64,000 bases of DNA from Ignavibacteriota bacterium (GCA_016708125.1 JADJGF010000001.1:3432001-3496000), one strand, 5' to 3'. Positions 35,785 through 44,215 are shown, numbered from the stretch's first letter. The notes: a model not told the origin generated them from the sequence alone. Program-made: numbers and translations.

Positions 35785-38709
35785 ATGACCATAACTGAAC
35801 AAATATTGAATCTTCTTGAAATAAATGAAAATGCTCCGGCTTTGGTTCTTAACCAATTTGCAGATGTTGTTGCAAAAAATGATGTTTGGTCAAAATATTT
35901 TGGCAAAGCAGAAACTGGAAAAAGCTTTTATAATATTTTTGATAAAAATACTTCGCTTTTGATTAAAAGTAGTTTGATTGATTCTAAAACTTTTCTAAAA
36001 GTTAAAACAAGAGAAATTCAATATTTAGCTTCCGGAGAAATTAAATATTTTCAATTGGTAATTTCACCGTTCAAAATTCAGAATAATTTATATTTCTACT
36101 TTTTAATTTATGATGAAAATCATAAAAATGATTTTATTGTTTATCCCACAATTGATGATTTCAGCTATCATAAAAAATATGAATACATTTTCAATTTGTT
36201 AAAAACAGCGGATCCGGAAAATCAAATTATAAATAATCTAAAATATTATACTGAAATTGAGAAAGAACCGATTGCATTAAAGGATTTTTCAAATTTTATT
36301 TTGATGAACCAAAGTTTTAAATCATTTATGCTTCCGGAAGAAAGTAACCAAGAAATTCCACTTAATGTTAGAATTAAAACAAGCGAACTTTTGCTTATAA
36401 TTTATTCTCTCGAAAAAGAAATTTTTGATCCGCAAAATCATTTTATCATTGAAAATACTTTTCCAAATTCGGTAAACATTGCAGAAAGTAACAAAATTTT
36501 GGTATTTCCATTTATACGAAAAAATGAAACTCTTATAATTGGCAAGCTGGATTTGCAAGCAAAATTCGGAATAGTACCAAAAACGGAAAATCTTAAAAAA
36601 GAAGATCAGCAAATTATTAGCGAGCTGCCGACAATTATTTATGATCCGAATAATTTTGAAATTTTAGATACAAATAAACAGTGCGCAGATATTTACGGAT
36701 ATGATTTAGATGAATTGAAATCGATGAATTTAATTGAATTATTTCTTCCGGAAGACATGCAGAAATTATTAAATCCGGAAGTAGATTTAAATAAAATTGA
36801 ATATAAACAGCTCAAAAAAGACGGAAATGAAATTCGCATAAATGTAAAAAGAGAAAATGTAGTTTGGGCAAATAGAAATGTAATTTTGGAAACAATTCAA
36901 ATTATAGAAAAAAATACAAATGTAATTTTGGATGAAAAAATTACCGAATTACAAAAGGATGAAGTAGTTAAAGATATTATTGGAAATGGAATTAATGAAG
37001 TAATTTCAGAAGAAACAATTTCGAATATTGAAAATTTTGAAACAGTAAAAATTGAAGAAGAAAAAATTCCCGAAGAAATTTTAGAAAATAAAATTATCGA
37101 TGAAAAAATTGAAGAAATATCAAATGGAATTTCATCTGAAGTAAATAAAATTTCTGAAGAAATAAAAGTTGATGAGAAATTTTCAGAATCAAAACTTAGT
37201 ATTGAGCAGAAAGAAATTTTAAAAGATAAAAAAGAAATATCGCCGTTTTTATCATTTCTGTTTCACGAATTGCTGACTCCCGTAAATGTAATTTTAGGAT
37301 TTGTGCAAGAAATTATTGACAGCGTGGATAATCTTTCGGAAGAGCAGGAAGAATCGGCAAAAATAATAAAAGAAAATCAGCAGCTTCTTCTTCAAACAAT
37401 GAATTCCGCAGTTCAATATGCAAAATTAGAAGAAAACCTTTTGCCAATTAAAGTTGAAGAATTTGATCTCAAAAATTATATTGTTGATATTGAAGAAAGT
37501 GTTTCGAGAATTGCAGATAAACAAAATGTGAAATTAAATTTTACGCATTCCTTTGAAAAATTATTAATTAAAAACGATAAACAAAAACTTTTAGCATCAA
37601 TAAGTTATTTTCTAAAACTCATTTTAACTCTAACCGAAACTAAAGAAATATTTATTTCATTTTATTCAACTGAAGATAGTTTGATAATTTCTGCAAAAGA
37701 TAAACTTTCCGGAATTTCTAATAATTTGCTGAATAATATTTTAGAACTTTATAATTCGCCGAAAAGTTTTGAGAATAATAATTTTGGATTATCATCAATT
37801 GCATTGCGGCTTTCACAAAAATTGAATGATGTAATTTTTGCAAAAGTTACAAATTTAACAACAGATAAAGAGAATACTGCTGCGTTAATAATTCCAAGCA
37901 ATATTGAAAATAGTAAAAATATTCTTCATGAAATAAATTTTGTAAACCCAATTTTAAATGAAGAAGTTGAATCTTTGAAAGAAATTACGATTGATAAATT
38001 AGATAACGATATTGATGAAATTGTAGAAGCAGAAAATGAATTGCATGAGTTTTCAAATGATATGTTTGATGAAGAAAATGAATTATCTGAATTTACTGAT
38101 GAAATTATTCATGAAGAAAATGACGAAATAAAACTTGAAGACTCGGAAATTATTTTGGAAAATGAAAAAAATAATTCTGCAAATTCTGAAATGAAATATG
38201 AAGAAACCAAAATTATTTTTGAAGAACCCGAAATTGCAAATGAAATTGATGAAAGAATAATTGAAGATTTTAGCGAAGAAGAAATTTTAGAAAATGAAAT
38301 TGAAACTGTAAATGAAGAGAAACCAATTAACAAATTTAAAATTTCTGATATTTCTTGTCTGTTTATTGATGATTCAATCGATTCGCAATTATTATTTAAA
38401 TCACAATTACATGATTTAAAACATTTGAGTATGGCATCAAATTTAATTGATGCATTACCGCTTTTAGAAAAATTCACATTTGATATAATTTTGGTTGATA
38501 TAAATCTTAATCATAAGTTTAATGGTTTTGATGCGCTGAAAATTATTCGTCAATTTAATGATTTTAAAACCACACCAATTGCCGCACTTACCGCATATCC
38601 ATTTGAAGGCGATAGAGAAAAATTCTTAATGTTCGGATTTACAGATTATTTTGTAAAACCATTGTTAAGAGATAATCTGCTAAATTCTTTCGAAAAAATT
38701 CTTTCGTAA
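35785..38709 (+). CDS. PAS - degenerate histidine kinase - receiver hybrid protein
   Basis: This 974-residue cytosolic protein has a PAS-like domain near the N-terminus (1-110) and a second at about 280-375 (TIIYDPNNFEILDTNKQCA). An acidic linker follows (about 380-475), then a HisKA-like helix pair with His494 in FHELLTPVN. The ATPase domain is eroded: the N-box reads LASISYFLKLILTLT without Asn, the G1 box reads KDKLSGIS and the G2 box FGLSSIALRLS. Another long acidic linker (about 735-845) leads to a receiver with intact residues (IDDS, phospho-acceptor Asp905, ALTAY Thr, Lys in FVKP). It probably does not phosphorylate itself. It starts 4 bases after the KaiC-like ATPase gene. Confidence 0.85.
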   Translation: MTITEQILNLLEINENAPALVLNQFADVVAKNDVWSKYFGKAETGKSFYNIFDKNTSLLIKSSLIDSKTFLKVKTREIQYLASGEIKYFQLVISPFKIQNNLYFYFLIYDENHKNDFIVYPTIDDFSYHKKYEYIFNLLKTADPENQIINNLKYYTEIEKEPIALKDFSNFILMNQSFKSFMLPEESNQEIPLNVRIKTSELLLIIYSLEKEIFDPQNHFIIENTFPNSVNIAESNKILVFPFIRKNETLIIGKLDLQAKFGIVPKTENLKKEDQQIISELPTIIYDPNNFEILDTNKQCADIYGYDLDELKSMNLIELFLPEDMQKLLNPEVDLNKIEYKQLKKDGNEIRINVKRENVVWANRNVILETIQIIEKNTNVILDEKITELQKDEVVKDIIGNGINEVISEETISNIENFETVKIEEEKIPEEILENKIIDEKIEEISNGISSEVNKISEEIKVDEKFSESKLSIEQKEILKDKKEISPFLSFLFHELLTPVNVILGFVQEIIDSVDNLSEEQEESAKIIKENQQLLLQTMNSAVQYAKLEENLLPIKVEEFDLKNYIVDIEESVSRIADKQNVKLNFTHSFEKLLIKNDKQKLLASISYFLKLILTLTETKEIFISFYSTEDSLIISAKDKLSGISNNLLNNILELYNSPKSFENNNFGLSSIALRLSQKLNDVIFAKVTNLTTDKENTAALIIPSNIENSKNILHEINFVNPILNEEVESLKEITIDKLDNDIDEIVEAENELHEFSNDMFDEENELSEFTDEIIHEENDEIKLEDSEIILENEKNNSANSEMKYEETKIIFEEPEIANEIDERIIEDFSEEEILENEIETVNEEKPINKFKISDISCLFIDDSIDSQLLFKSQLHDLKHLSMASNLIDALPLLEKFTFDIILVDINLNHKFNGFDALKIIRQFNDFKTTPIAALTAYPFEGDREKFLMFGFTDYFVKPLLRDNLLNSFEKILS

Positions 38710-38772
38710 AGATTTAGAAAACTTTCTTTCAAATTCCGCAAAAAAATAAAAATGTTGCTCAAATTTTTATTC

Positions 38773-38801
38773 TTGACAATCTATTATTGTGTTAGTAAAT
38801 T
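38773..38801 (+). promoter_or_regulatory. Sigma-70-type promoter for lexA
   Basis: TTGACA (38773-38778) is separated by exactly 17 bases from TAAATT (38796-38801). It is the best match to a housekeeping promoter that I see in the window. It implies a leader of about 200 bases before the lexA start codon. Confidence 0.65.
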
Positions 38802-38804
38802 ATG

Positions 38805-38820
38805 CCATACAACTGTATGG
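38805..38820. promoter_or_regulatory. Candidate LexA operator (palindrome CCATAC-N4-GTATGG)
   Basis: CCATACAACTGTATGG is a palindrome with six-base arms and a four-base centre. It lies just after the -10 box, where a bound repressor would block initiation. The N4-spaced layout resembles known LexA boxes in Gram-positive bacteria. That it is bound by this LexA is an inference from position. Confidence 0.55.
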
Positions 38821-38840
38821 TATTTATTTCGCATACAAAA

Positions 38841-38980
38841 AAGATTAAGAATAAGATTAAGAGCAAGAGTAAGATTGATTCTAATATTTATATAAAATTT
38901 TAGTTTTTCGGAAGTTTCTCAAAATATTTTTTTTCACTTTCTTAATTTCTTAATCATAATCTTACTCCTAATCTTACTCA
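38841..38980. repeat. Low-complexity inverted repeat (AAGATTAAGAATAAG type) in the lexA leader
   Basis: The left arm 38841-38878 (AAGATTAAGAATAAGATTAA...) and the right arm 38941-38980 (...TCATAATCTTACTCCTAATC) are imperfect inverted copies built from repeated AAGATTA/AAGAGTA units. The lexA leader RNA could fold across them. The region from 38710 to 39011 otherwise holds only the promoter and operator. Confidence 0.6.
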
Positions 38981-39011
38981 TTTTTGTGACTAACCAGCCG
39001 AAGGTGTGCTT

Positions 39012-39632
39012 ATGCCAAAAGAATTAACAAAAACTCAGCAAAAAATTTTAGAATTTTTAACGGAATCCAAACTAAAAGGATTTATGCCTACTCTTGCAGA
39101 AATTGCAAAAAAGTTTGGATATAACAATCGCTCAACTGTTCAGCAGCATTTGCAAGCAATTGAGAAAAAAGGTTATATAAAAAGGAATTCAAAATTATCA
39201 AGAAGTATTGAACTTTTGCTGGAAGATAAATTTTTTATTCCCAAGCCAATTCTTGGTGAAGTTGCCGCGGGAAATCCGTTAACAATTTATCCCGATGCAA
39301 TTGATACAATTGAACTTCCTACAATTGTGCATATGCCGAATGATTCATTTTTGCTTCGTGTAAAGGGAGACAGTTTAAAAGATGCGTACATTTTCAGCGG
39401 AGATGTGATAATTGTAAATCCGAATTTAGAACCAGTAAACGGAAAAATTGTTGTTGCAATTTTAGATGATGCTGCAGTAGTAAAAAGGTTTTTTAAGAAA
39501 TCAAATTCAATTGAGCTGCATTCGGAAAATCCGAAATATCAGCCAATAATAATTAAAAAGAATTATGTTAATTTTAAATTAGTTGGAATTGTTGTGGGAA
39601 TTTACAGAAACATGGAAACAATGGTGGGATGA
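39012..39632 (+). CDS. lexA: LexA SOS repressor
   Basis: LexA represses DNA-damage genes and cuts itself when RecA filaments form. The N-terminal winged helix is present (LTKTQQKILEFL ... NNRSTVQQHLQAIEKKGYI). The cleavage site Ala86-Gly87 lies in LGEVAAGNP. The catalytic Ser121 (VKGDS; Leu replaces the usual Met after Ser) and Lys158 (DDAAVVKRF) are present. I use the ATG at 39012, with AAGGTG as ribosome binding site, rather than the GTG at 39006. An operator-like palindrome and a strong promoter lie upstream, suggesting autoregulation. The 206-residue length is normal. Confidence 0.93.
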   Translation: MPKELTKTQQKILEFLTESKLKGFMPTLAEIAKKFGYNNRSTVQQHLQAIEKKGYIKRNSKLSRSIELLLEDKFFIPKPILGEVAAGNPLTIYPDAIDTIELPTIVHMPNDSFLLRVKGDSLKDAYIFSGDVIIVNPNLEPVNGKIVVAILDDAAVVKRFFKKSNSIELHSENPKYQPIIIKKNYVNFKLVGIVVGIYRNMETMVG

Positions 39633-39645
39633 AAAGAGAAAAGCC

Positions 39646-39666
39646 TTAACCACAAAGAACACAAAG
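39646..39666 (+). repeat. Left inverted repeat flanking the GxxExxY gene
   Basis: The 21-base sequence starting TTAACCACAAAGAACACAAA is the exact reverse complement of 40089-40109. Together they bracket the GxxExxY gene. Confidence 0.85.
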
Positions 39667-39698
39667 AAAGGCGCACAAAAGTCACAAAGGAAAGAAAA

Positions 39699-40070
39699 AT
39701 GAATGAAGATCAATTATCGAATGTTGTAATAGGTTTAGCAATAAATGTTCATAAAAATTTAGGACCCGGATTATTAGAATCGGCATATGAAGAATGTTTG
39801 TTTTATGAATTAAATAAAAATGGATTGTTTGTTGAAAAACAAAAACCAATGCCATTGATTTATGAAGAAGTTAAATTGGATTGTGGTTATAGAATTGATT
39901 TAATGATTGAAAGAAAATTAATTTTAGAAATTAAATCAGTTGAAGCATTGAATGATGTGCATTTAGCTCAGATATTAACTTATTTAAAATTAGCTGAATG
40001 CAAGCTTGGTTTATTGATTAATTTCAATGTAAAATATTTGAAAGATGGAATCAAAAGAGTTATTCTTTGA
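39699..40070 (+). CDS. GxxExxY family protein (putative nuclease-like fold)
   Basis: The 123-residue protein has the name-giving motif GLLESAYEECL, and later VKLDCGYRIDLMIERKLILEIKS-like residues (D...IDLMI...LEIK), which fit a PD-(D/E)xK nuclease-like core. The biological role of the family is unknown. Members are scattered through genomes of Bacteroidota and other environmental bacteria. Here the gene lies exactly between perfect 21-base inverted repeats of the 'ACCACAAAGAACAC' kind, which suggests that gene and repeats travel as a unit. ATG at 39699 has AGGAAAGAAAA upstream. Confidence 0.88.
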   Translation: MNEDQLSNVVIGLAINVHKNLGPGLLESAYEECLFYELNKNGLFVEKQKPMPLIYEEVKLDCGYRIDLMIERKLILEIKSVEALNDVHLAQILTYLKLAECKLGLLINFNVKYLKDGIKRVIL

Positions 40071-40088
40071 GTTCTTTGTGAAAAAAAA

Positions 40089-40109
40089 CTTTGTGTTCTT
40101 TGTGGTTAA
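40089..40109 (-). repeat. Right inverted repeat flanking the GxxExxY gene
   Basis: The 21-base sequence ending TTTGTGTTCTTTGTGGTTAA is the exact reverse complement of 39646-39666. Confidence 0.85.
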
Positions 40110-40119
40110 AAGGAGTAAA

Positions 40120-40617
40120 ATGAAAACTAAATTTGTTACATATATTAAATCCCCAATTGGACAAATAAAACTTTCCGCTGAAGAAAATTTTATTACTTCC
40201 ATTCTTTTCGTTTTTGACGATACAGAAATGGAAGCGGAAAATGTAAATCCGGTTTTAACCCAATGCAAAAAAGAACTTGCCGAATATTTTATTGGAAAAA
40301 GAAATGAATTTACCATTCCAATAAAACAAGAAGGAACAGAATTCCAACAAAAAGTTTGGAACGAATTACTCAAAATCCCTTATGCAAAAACTGTATCATA
40401 TAATTTTATTGCAGAATCTCTGGGTGATAAAAAATCAATTAGAGCAGTTGGCGTAACAAACGGAAAAAATCAAATATCAATTATAGTTCCGTGTCATAGA
40501 GTAATTGGTAGCGATGGAAGTCTTACCGGTTATGCCGGCGGATTGTGGAGAAAAAAATGGCTGCTTAATCACGAAAAAGAATTTTCCGGCGAAGAAAAAC
40601 AAATGGAGATGTTTTAA
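40120..40617 (+). CDS. ogt: Methylated-DNA--protein-cysteine methyltransferase
   Basis: This suicide repair protein takes alkyl groups from O6 of guanine onto its own cysteine. The signature IIVPCHRVIG holds the acceptor Cys125. The DNA-binding helix region FQQKVWNELLKIPYAKTVSY precedes it and GYAGGLWRKKWLLNHE follows. The length of 165 is normal for Ogt without an Ada domain. I start at the ATG at 40120, which has AGGAG at 40111-40115; the longer in-frame start at 40045 would be translated through the flanking repeat and is unlikely. A similar repeat pair follows the gene. Confidence 0.93.
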   Translation: MKTKFVTYIKSPIGQIKLSAEENFITSILFVFDDTEMEAENVNPVLTQCKKELAEYFIGKRNEFTIPIKQEGTEFQQKVWNELLKIPYAKTVSYNFIAESLGDKKSIRAVGVTNGKNQISIIVPCHRVIGSDGSLTGYAGGLWRKKWLLNHEKEFSGEEKQMEMF

Positions 40618-40622
40618 AAAAC

Positions 40623-40710
40623 TTAACCACAAAGAACACTAAGAAAAAGATTCACAAAGAATATTAACTTTGTGTTCTTTGTGAATAATCTTTGTGTACT
40701 TTGTGGTTTA
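40623..40710. repeat. 'ACCACAAAGAACAC' inverted repeat unit after ogt
   Basis: TTAACCACAAAGAACACTAAG at the left is mirrored by CTTTGTGTACTTTGTGGTTTA-type sequence at the right (40690-40710), with further internal TTCACAAAG / CTTTGTGAA copies. The transcript would form a long imperfect hairpin. It is the same family as the repeats around the GxxExxY gene, but with no gene inside. Confidence 0.8.
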
Positions 40711-40737
40711 TCTTTTCATTCATTTATTTGAGATCAA

Positions 40738-41157
40738 ATGTATATCCAAACAGAAATAAATCTTAAACCTAAAAATCGCGGATTTCATATCATCACTCGC
40801 GAAGTAGAAAATGCAATTCCAGAAATGAAAAATATCAAAACTGGGCTTGCAAATATTTTTATTCAGCACACATCCGCATCATTAACAATAAACGAAAATG
40901 TATCGCCGGATGTTCGCAGAGATATGGAAAAATATTTTAATAATATTGTTTCGGAAAATATTTCTTATTTTGAACATACTTATGAAGGCACAGATGATAT
41001 GCCGGCTCATATAAAATCTTCATTGCTTGGACCATCGCTTACAATTCCAATAAAAGATGGGAAATTTAATCTGGGCACTTGGCAAGGAATTTATCTTTGT
41101 GAGCACAGAGATTACGGCGGCTCAAGAAAAATTGTAATTACTTTAATGGGAGAATAA
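40738..41157 (+). CDS. YjbQ family (UPF0047) protein
   Basis: The 139-residue protein matches the YjbQ family: GFHIITREVENAI, IFIQHTSASLTINENV, FEHTYEGTDDMPAHIKSSLLG and GTWQGIYLCEHRDYGGSRK. The conserved His and acidic residues suggest a small metal-dependent active site. Some members have weak thiamine-phosphate synthase activity, and the true role is unsettled. It is cytosolic and a single-gene unit preceded by the repeat element. Confidence 0.92.
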   Translation: MYIQTEINLKPKNRGFHIITREVENAIPEMKNIKTGLANIFIQHTSASLTINENVSPDVRRDMEKYFNNIVSENISYFEHTYEGTDDMPAHIKSSLLGPSLTIPIKDGKFNLGTWQGIYLCEHRDYGGSRKIVITLMGE

Positions 41158-41229
41158 TTCCCATCGATTTTGTTATAAAATTGTGATACTTTTATTTTAA
41201 TTGTCTTCAAAAAAGAAAGTATTTATAAA

Positions 41230-42084
41230 ATGAAAAAAATATTATCAATTTTTATCACAGTATTTTTATTTGCTAATGTTAACAAATCTTTTGCTCAATG
41301 TTCAGATGCCGGAGTTTGTCAACTTGGTTTTGAGCATGAAGAATCTAATAAAAATTATAATGTTGGAGTATCTTACTCTTTTGGATCAAGCGGTAAAGAT
41401 GATGATGTAAAATTTCATTCCGCCAAGTTAAACTTTTTCTATCAACCATTTCGCAATACAAAATTAACAGTAATACTACCTTATAATATGCAATCCGGAC
41501 CATTAGGTGATGTAAGTGGAATAGGCGATTTAATTTTAAGTTTTACCCAAAATATTTTTAGTGATAGAATCCAATCAGCTTCTTTTACCTTTGGCGGAAA
41601 AATTGCAACCGGTGACGATAATCAAAAAAAAATACCTCAGATTTATCAAAGTGGATTAGGTACTAATGATTTGTTACTTGGATTAAACTACTCAAATAGA
41701 AATGTTATGTTGGGAGTAGGCTATCAAGTTGCCGGAAATAGAAATGATAATTCCGTTACACGCTTAGAACGCGGTGATGATTTTATTGCAAGAGGAAGTT
41801 ACATTTTTGAGGTTGATAAATTTAATATTTCTCCGCAATTATTATTGATTAAGAGAATTGGTAAATCAAGTGTTTTAGATTTAACAGTTGCTGAAGAAAA
41901 ATTTATTGAAGTAGAAGATAGCGATCAACTTCAAATAAACTTTCTTGTAAATGCCGATTATGAAATTAATAAAGATATGATTATAACAGCAGAAATTGCA
42001 TTCCCATTCCTAAAAAGAGAAATAAATGTTGATGGATTGACTCGGGCATTTTCTGCTGGTGTTGGTATAAATTATTCGTTTTGA
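41230..42084 (+). CDS. Predicted outer-membrane beta-barrel protein
   Basis: The protein has a signal peptide (about residues 1-22, ending KSFAQ), then a cysteine pair (CSDAGVCQ). Alternating beta strands follow through to a terminal GVGINYSF, whose final Phe is a typical outer-membrane insertion signal. It resembles 'transporter'-annotated barrels of about 280 residues in Bacteroidota. The substrate is unknown. It is transcribed alone after yjbQ. Confidence 0.75.
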   Translation: MKKILSIFITVFLFANVNKSFAQCSDAGVCQLGFEHEESNKNYNVGVSYSFGSSGKDDDVKFHSAKLNFFYQPFRNTKLTVILPYNMQSGPLGDVSGIGDLILSFTQNIFSDRIQSASFTFGGKIATGDDNQKKIPQIYQSGLGTNDLLLGLNYSNRNVMLGVGYQVAGNRNDNSVTRLERGDDFIARGSYIFEVDKFNISPQLLLIKRIGKSSVLDLTVAEEKFIEVEDSDQLQINFLVNADYEINKDMIITAEIAFPFLKREINVDGLTRAFSAGVGINYSF

Positions 42085-42244
42085 ATGAACCCCAATTTAC
42101 AAAACTTCATGTAAATTAATTTTCTCTCATAGGGGGAACATTTTGTTAAAATTTTATAGCAATAGTTTAACACAATAAATCACATTATAATTACACCGTA
42201 AAATAACTAAACTCAACTTAAAATCTTTTAAAGGAGGATTTACC

Positions 42245-42715
42245 ATGAAAGAAGGATTAATTGAACAACTTAAAACTCAAGAAACATTTTTTATGAACAC
42301 AATAAGCTGTTTAACTGAAGCAGACTCCAGTTTTAAACCAAAAGAAGAAATGTACACCGTTGCTCAGCATATTGGTCATGCCGCAGAAACAATTGATTGG
42401 TTTTTGGAAGGTGCATTTGGTGAAAAAGGATTTAATATGAGCTTTGATGGTTATGAAGAAAGAATGAAAAAATATATTTCGTTTGAAAAATGTATTCAGC
42501 AGTTAAAAGATGCTACAGCTAATGGAATCGAAAAAATAAAATTAGCTCCGGAGACAGAATTAATGGCTCCGATTACAGCAGCGATAATGACCGGTGCACC
42601 TAAAATGGCTGTTGTTGGCGCAATTGGGGATCACACTGCACACCACAGAGGAGCATTGGCAGTTTATGCAAGATTATTAGGCAAAAAACCTCAAATGCCT
42701 TATGGAGAGATGTAA
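42245..42715 (+). CDS. DinB-family protein
   Basis: This four-helix-bundle protein of 156 residues has the metal-binding His pattern of the DinB/YfiT superfamily: VAQHIGHAAETIDWF near residue 40 and IGDHTAHHRGALAVYARLLG near 125. Related proteins are damage-inducible in Bacillus or act as thiol transferases with bacillithiol or mycothiol. Here the function is open. A strong AAAGGAGGATTTACC ribosome binding site precedes the ATG at 42245. Confidence 0.9.
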   Translation: MKEGLIEQLKTQETFFMNTISCLTEADSSFKPKEEMYTVAQHIGHAAETIDWFLEGAFGEKGFNMSFDGYEERMKKYISFEKCIQQLKDATANGIEKIKLAPETELMAPITAAIMTGAPKMAVVGAIGDHTAHHRGALAVYARLLGKKPQMPYGEM

Positions 42716-42779
42716 TATTTTTATCTGGGTTAATCATAACATTCTGTGTCATCTGTGTTTTATACAGTAAATTTACTTT

Positions 42780-42939
42780 ATGCAAACTCCAAAACTCTAT
42801 GTTGGTACAGCCGGCTGGTCTTATAAAGATTGGGTTCCAAATTTTTATCCTTTCGATCAATCAAAAGATATTAGCTGGCTTACTTATTATTCGCGTTACT
42901 TTAATATGGTGGAAGTTAACTCAACATACTACACATATT
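42780..42939 (+). pseudogene. DUF72 protein, 5' fragment cut by IS3-type element
   Basis: The first 53 residues (LYVGTAGWSYKDWVPNFYPF followed by a region ending VEVNSTYYTYL) match the start of DUF72 family proteins, which are normally 230-290 residues. After about 42939 the frame runs into the insertion element and soon stops. The rest of the gene is not found on the far side of the element at 45639 or elsewhere in this window, so part of the locus is lost or lies elsewhere. Confidence 0.8.
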
Positions 42940-44215
42940 TGGCACTGGAAATTTTGACATGCTTCCCCAAAAGAGATCCAGTTGGTCAAAAGGAGAAAAA
43001 ATATGGGAAAGGTTAAATTTACAACAGAACAAATCATAAACAAACTGCGAGAAGCAGAAGTAATGCATACGGAAGGAAAGAGTATAGATCTGATATGCAA
43101 ACAATTAGGAATATATGAACAGACATATTACAGATGGCGGAAAGAATATGGAAGCATACGAATAGATTAAGCAAAAAAATGAAAGTATTGGAACAAGAGA
43201 ATTTAAGATTAAAGAAGATTCGGGGAACTCATAGGGAGATTAAAACCGGAAGATGAAGAATTAAGACGATTAAGAAGAGAGTTGACAGACGTAAAAGAGG
43301 AGCGGGACATATTAAAAAAAGTTGTAGGCATCTTCTCAAAACGCGAGTCATGAAATATAAATTTATTATGGAAAACAGAAAAGAATACAGACTTGGGAAG
43401 ATGTGTAAAGTATTAAATGTATCAAGGAGTGGGTATCATAATTATGTAAAACGAAGGTTGGGTCGACGGGAAAAAGAAGATAGTGTCTTGCTCATGGAGA
43501 TAAAAGAGATCCACAGAAATTCTCGAGGATTGTATGGAAGTCCGAGAATATATCAAGATCTGCGAAGACGAGGGCTAAAAATCAATAAAAAAAGAGTAGT
43601 AAGAATAATGCAAACAAACGGAATAAGAGCCAAAACAAAGAAAAAGTATAAAGTAACAACAAATTCGAATCACAGTTACCCGGTAGCGAAAAATTTAATT
43701 GGACAAGATTTCCGAACCACTGGATCAAACAAGATTTGGGTTTCAGATATAACATACATATGGACTAAAGAAGGATGGTTATATTTGGCATGTATACTTG
43801 ATTTATTTTCACGAATGATAGTCGGCTGGCATATAGATCAAAGACAGAACAGTTTATTAGTAACAACGGCAATTAGAAATGCATTAGTGCAAAGAGGAAA
43901 AAATCCCGGAATAATATTTCATTGGGAACAAGGAAGTCAATATGCATCAAAAGAGGTAAGGGATTTACTGGCTGCCAATGGAATAATTCAGTCAATGAGT
44001 AGAAAAGGAAATTGTTATGATAATGCTGTAATGGAAAGTTTTTTTCATACATTAAAAACAGAGTTGATTGGTTTTGAGAACTTTCAAACCAGAGAAGAAG
44101 CAAAAATGAAAATATTTGATTATATAGAAATATATTACAACAGGCAGAGAATTCATTCTTCAATTGATTATTTTACTCCTGTTGAATATGATAATAACTT
44201 AAATTCTAAATTAGT
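42940..44215 (+). mobile_element. Chimeric IS3-family element, right end lost
   Basis: The element begins near TGGCACTGGAAATTTTGACA, where DUF72 similarity ends. It contains a hybrid orfA region and an orfB, and stops where the IS256-family element starts (44216). No right-hand terminal repeat is recognisable and none is found beyond the IS256 copy. The left boundary is estimated from the loss of DUF72 similarity. Confidence 0.75.
43003..43339 (+). pseudogene. IS3-family orfA, fusion of two different orfA types
   Basis: The first 55 residues (KFTTEQIINKLREAEVMHTE, EQTYYRWRKEYGS) are of the IS407/IS51-type orfA. They end at a stop; a shifted frame continues RLSKKMKVLEQENLRLKKI. From about 43222 a different orfA ending begins, GELIGRLKPEDEELRRLRRE followed by LTDVKEERDILKKVVGIFSKRES, which is the IS3/IS150-type leucine-zipper end. 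The two pieces cannot come from one element, so a deletion or recombination fused two IS3-family insertions here. ATG 43003 has AGGAG at 42991. Confidence 0.75.

Noticed and set aside
35785..38709. Typical active hybrid histidine kinase
   Set aside because: The N, G1 and G2 boxes are not recognisable and the His-box Arg is missing; only the receiver looks fully functional.
40045..40119. Longer Ogt starting at 40045
   Set aside because: The extension is translated through the GxxExxY gene end and the flanking repeat; ATG 40120 has a good ribosome binding site.
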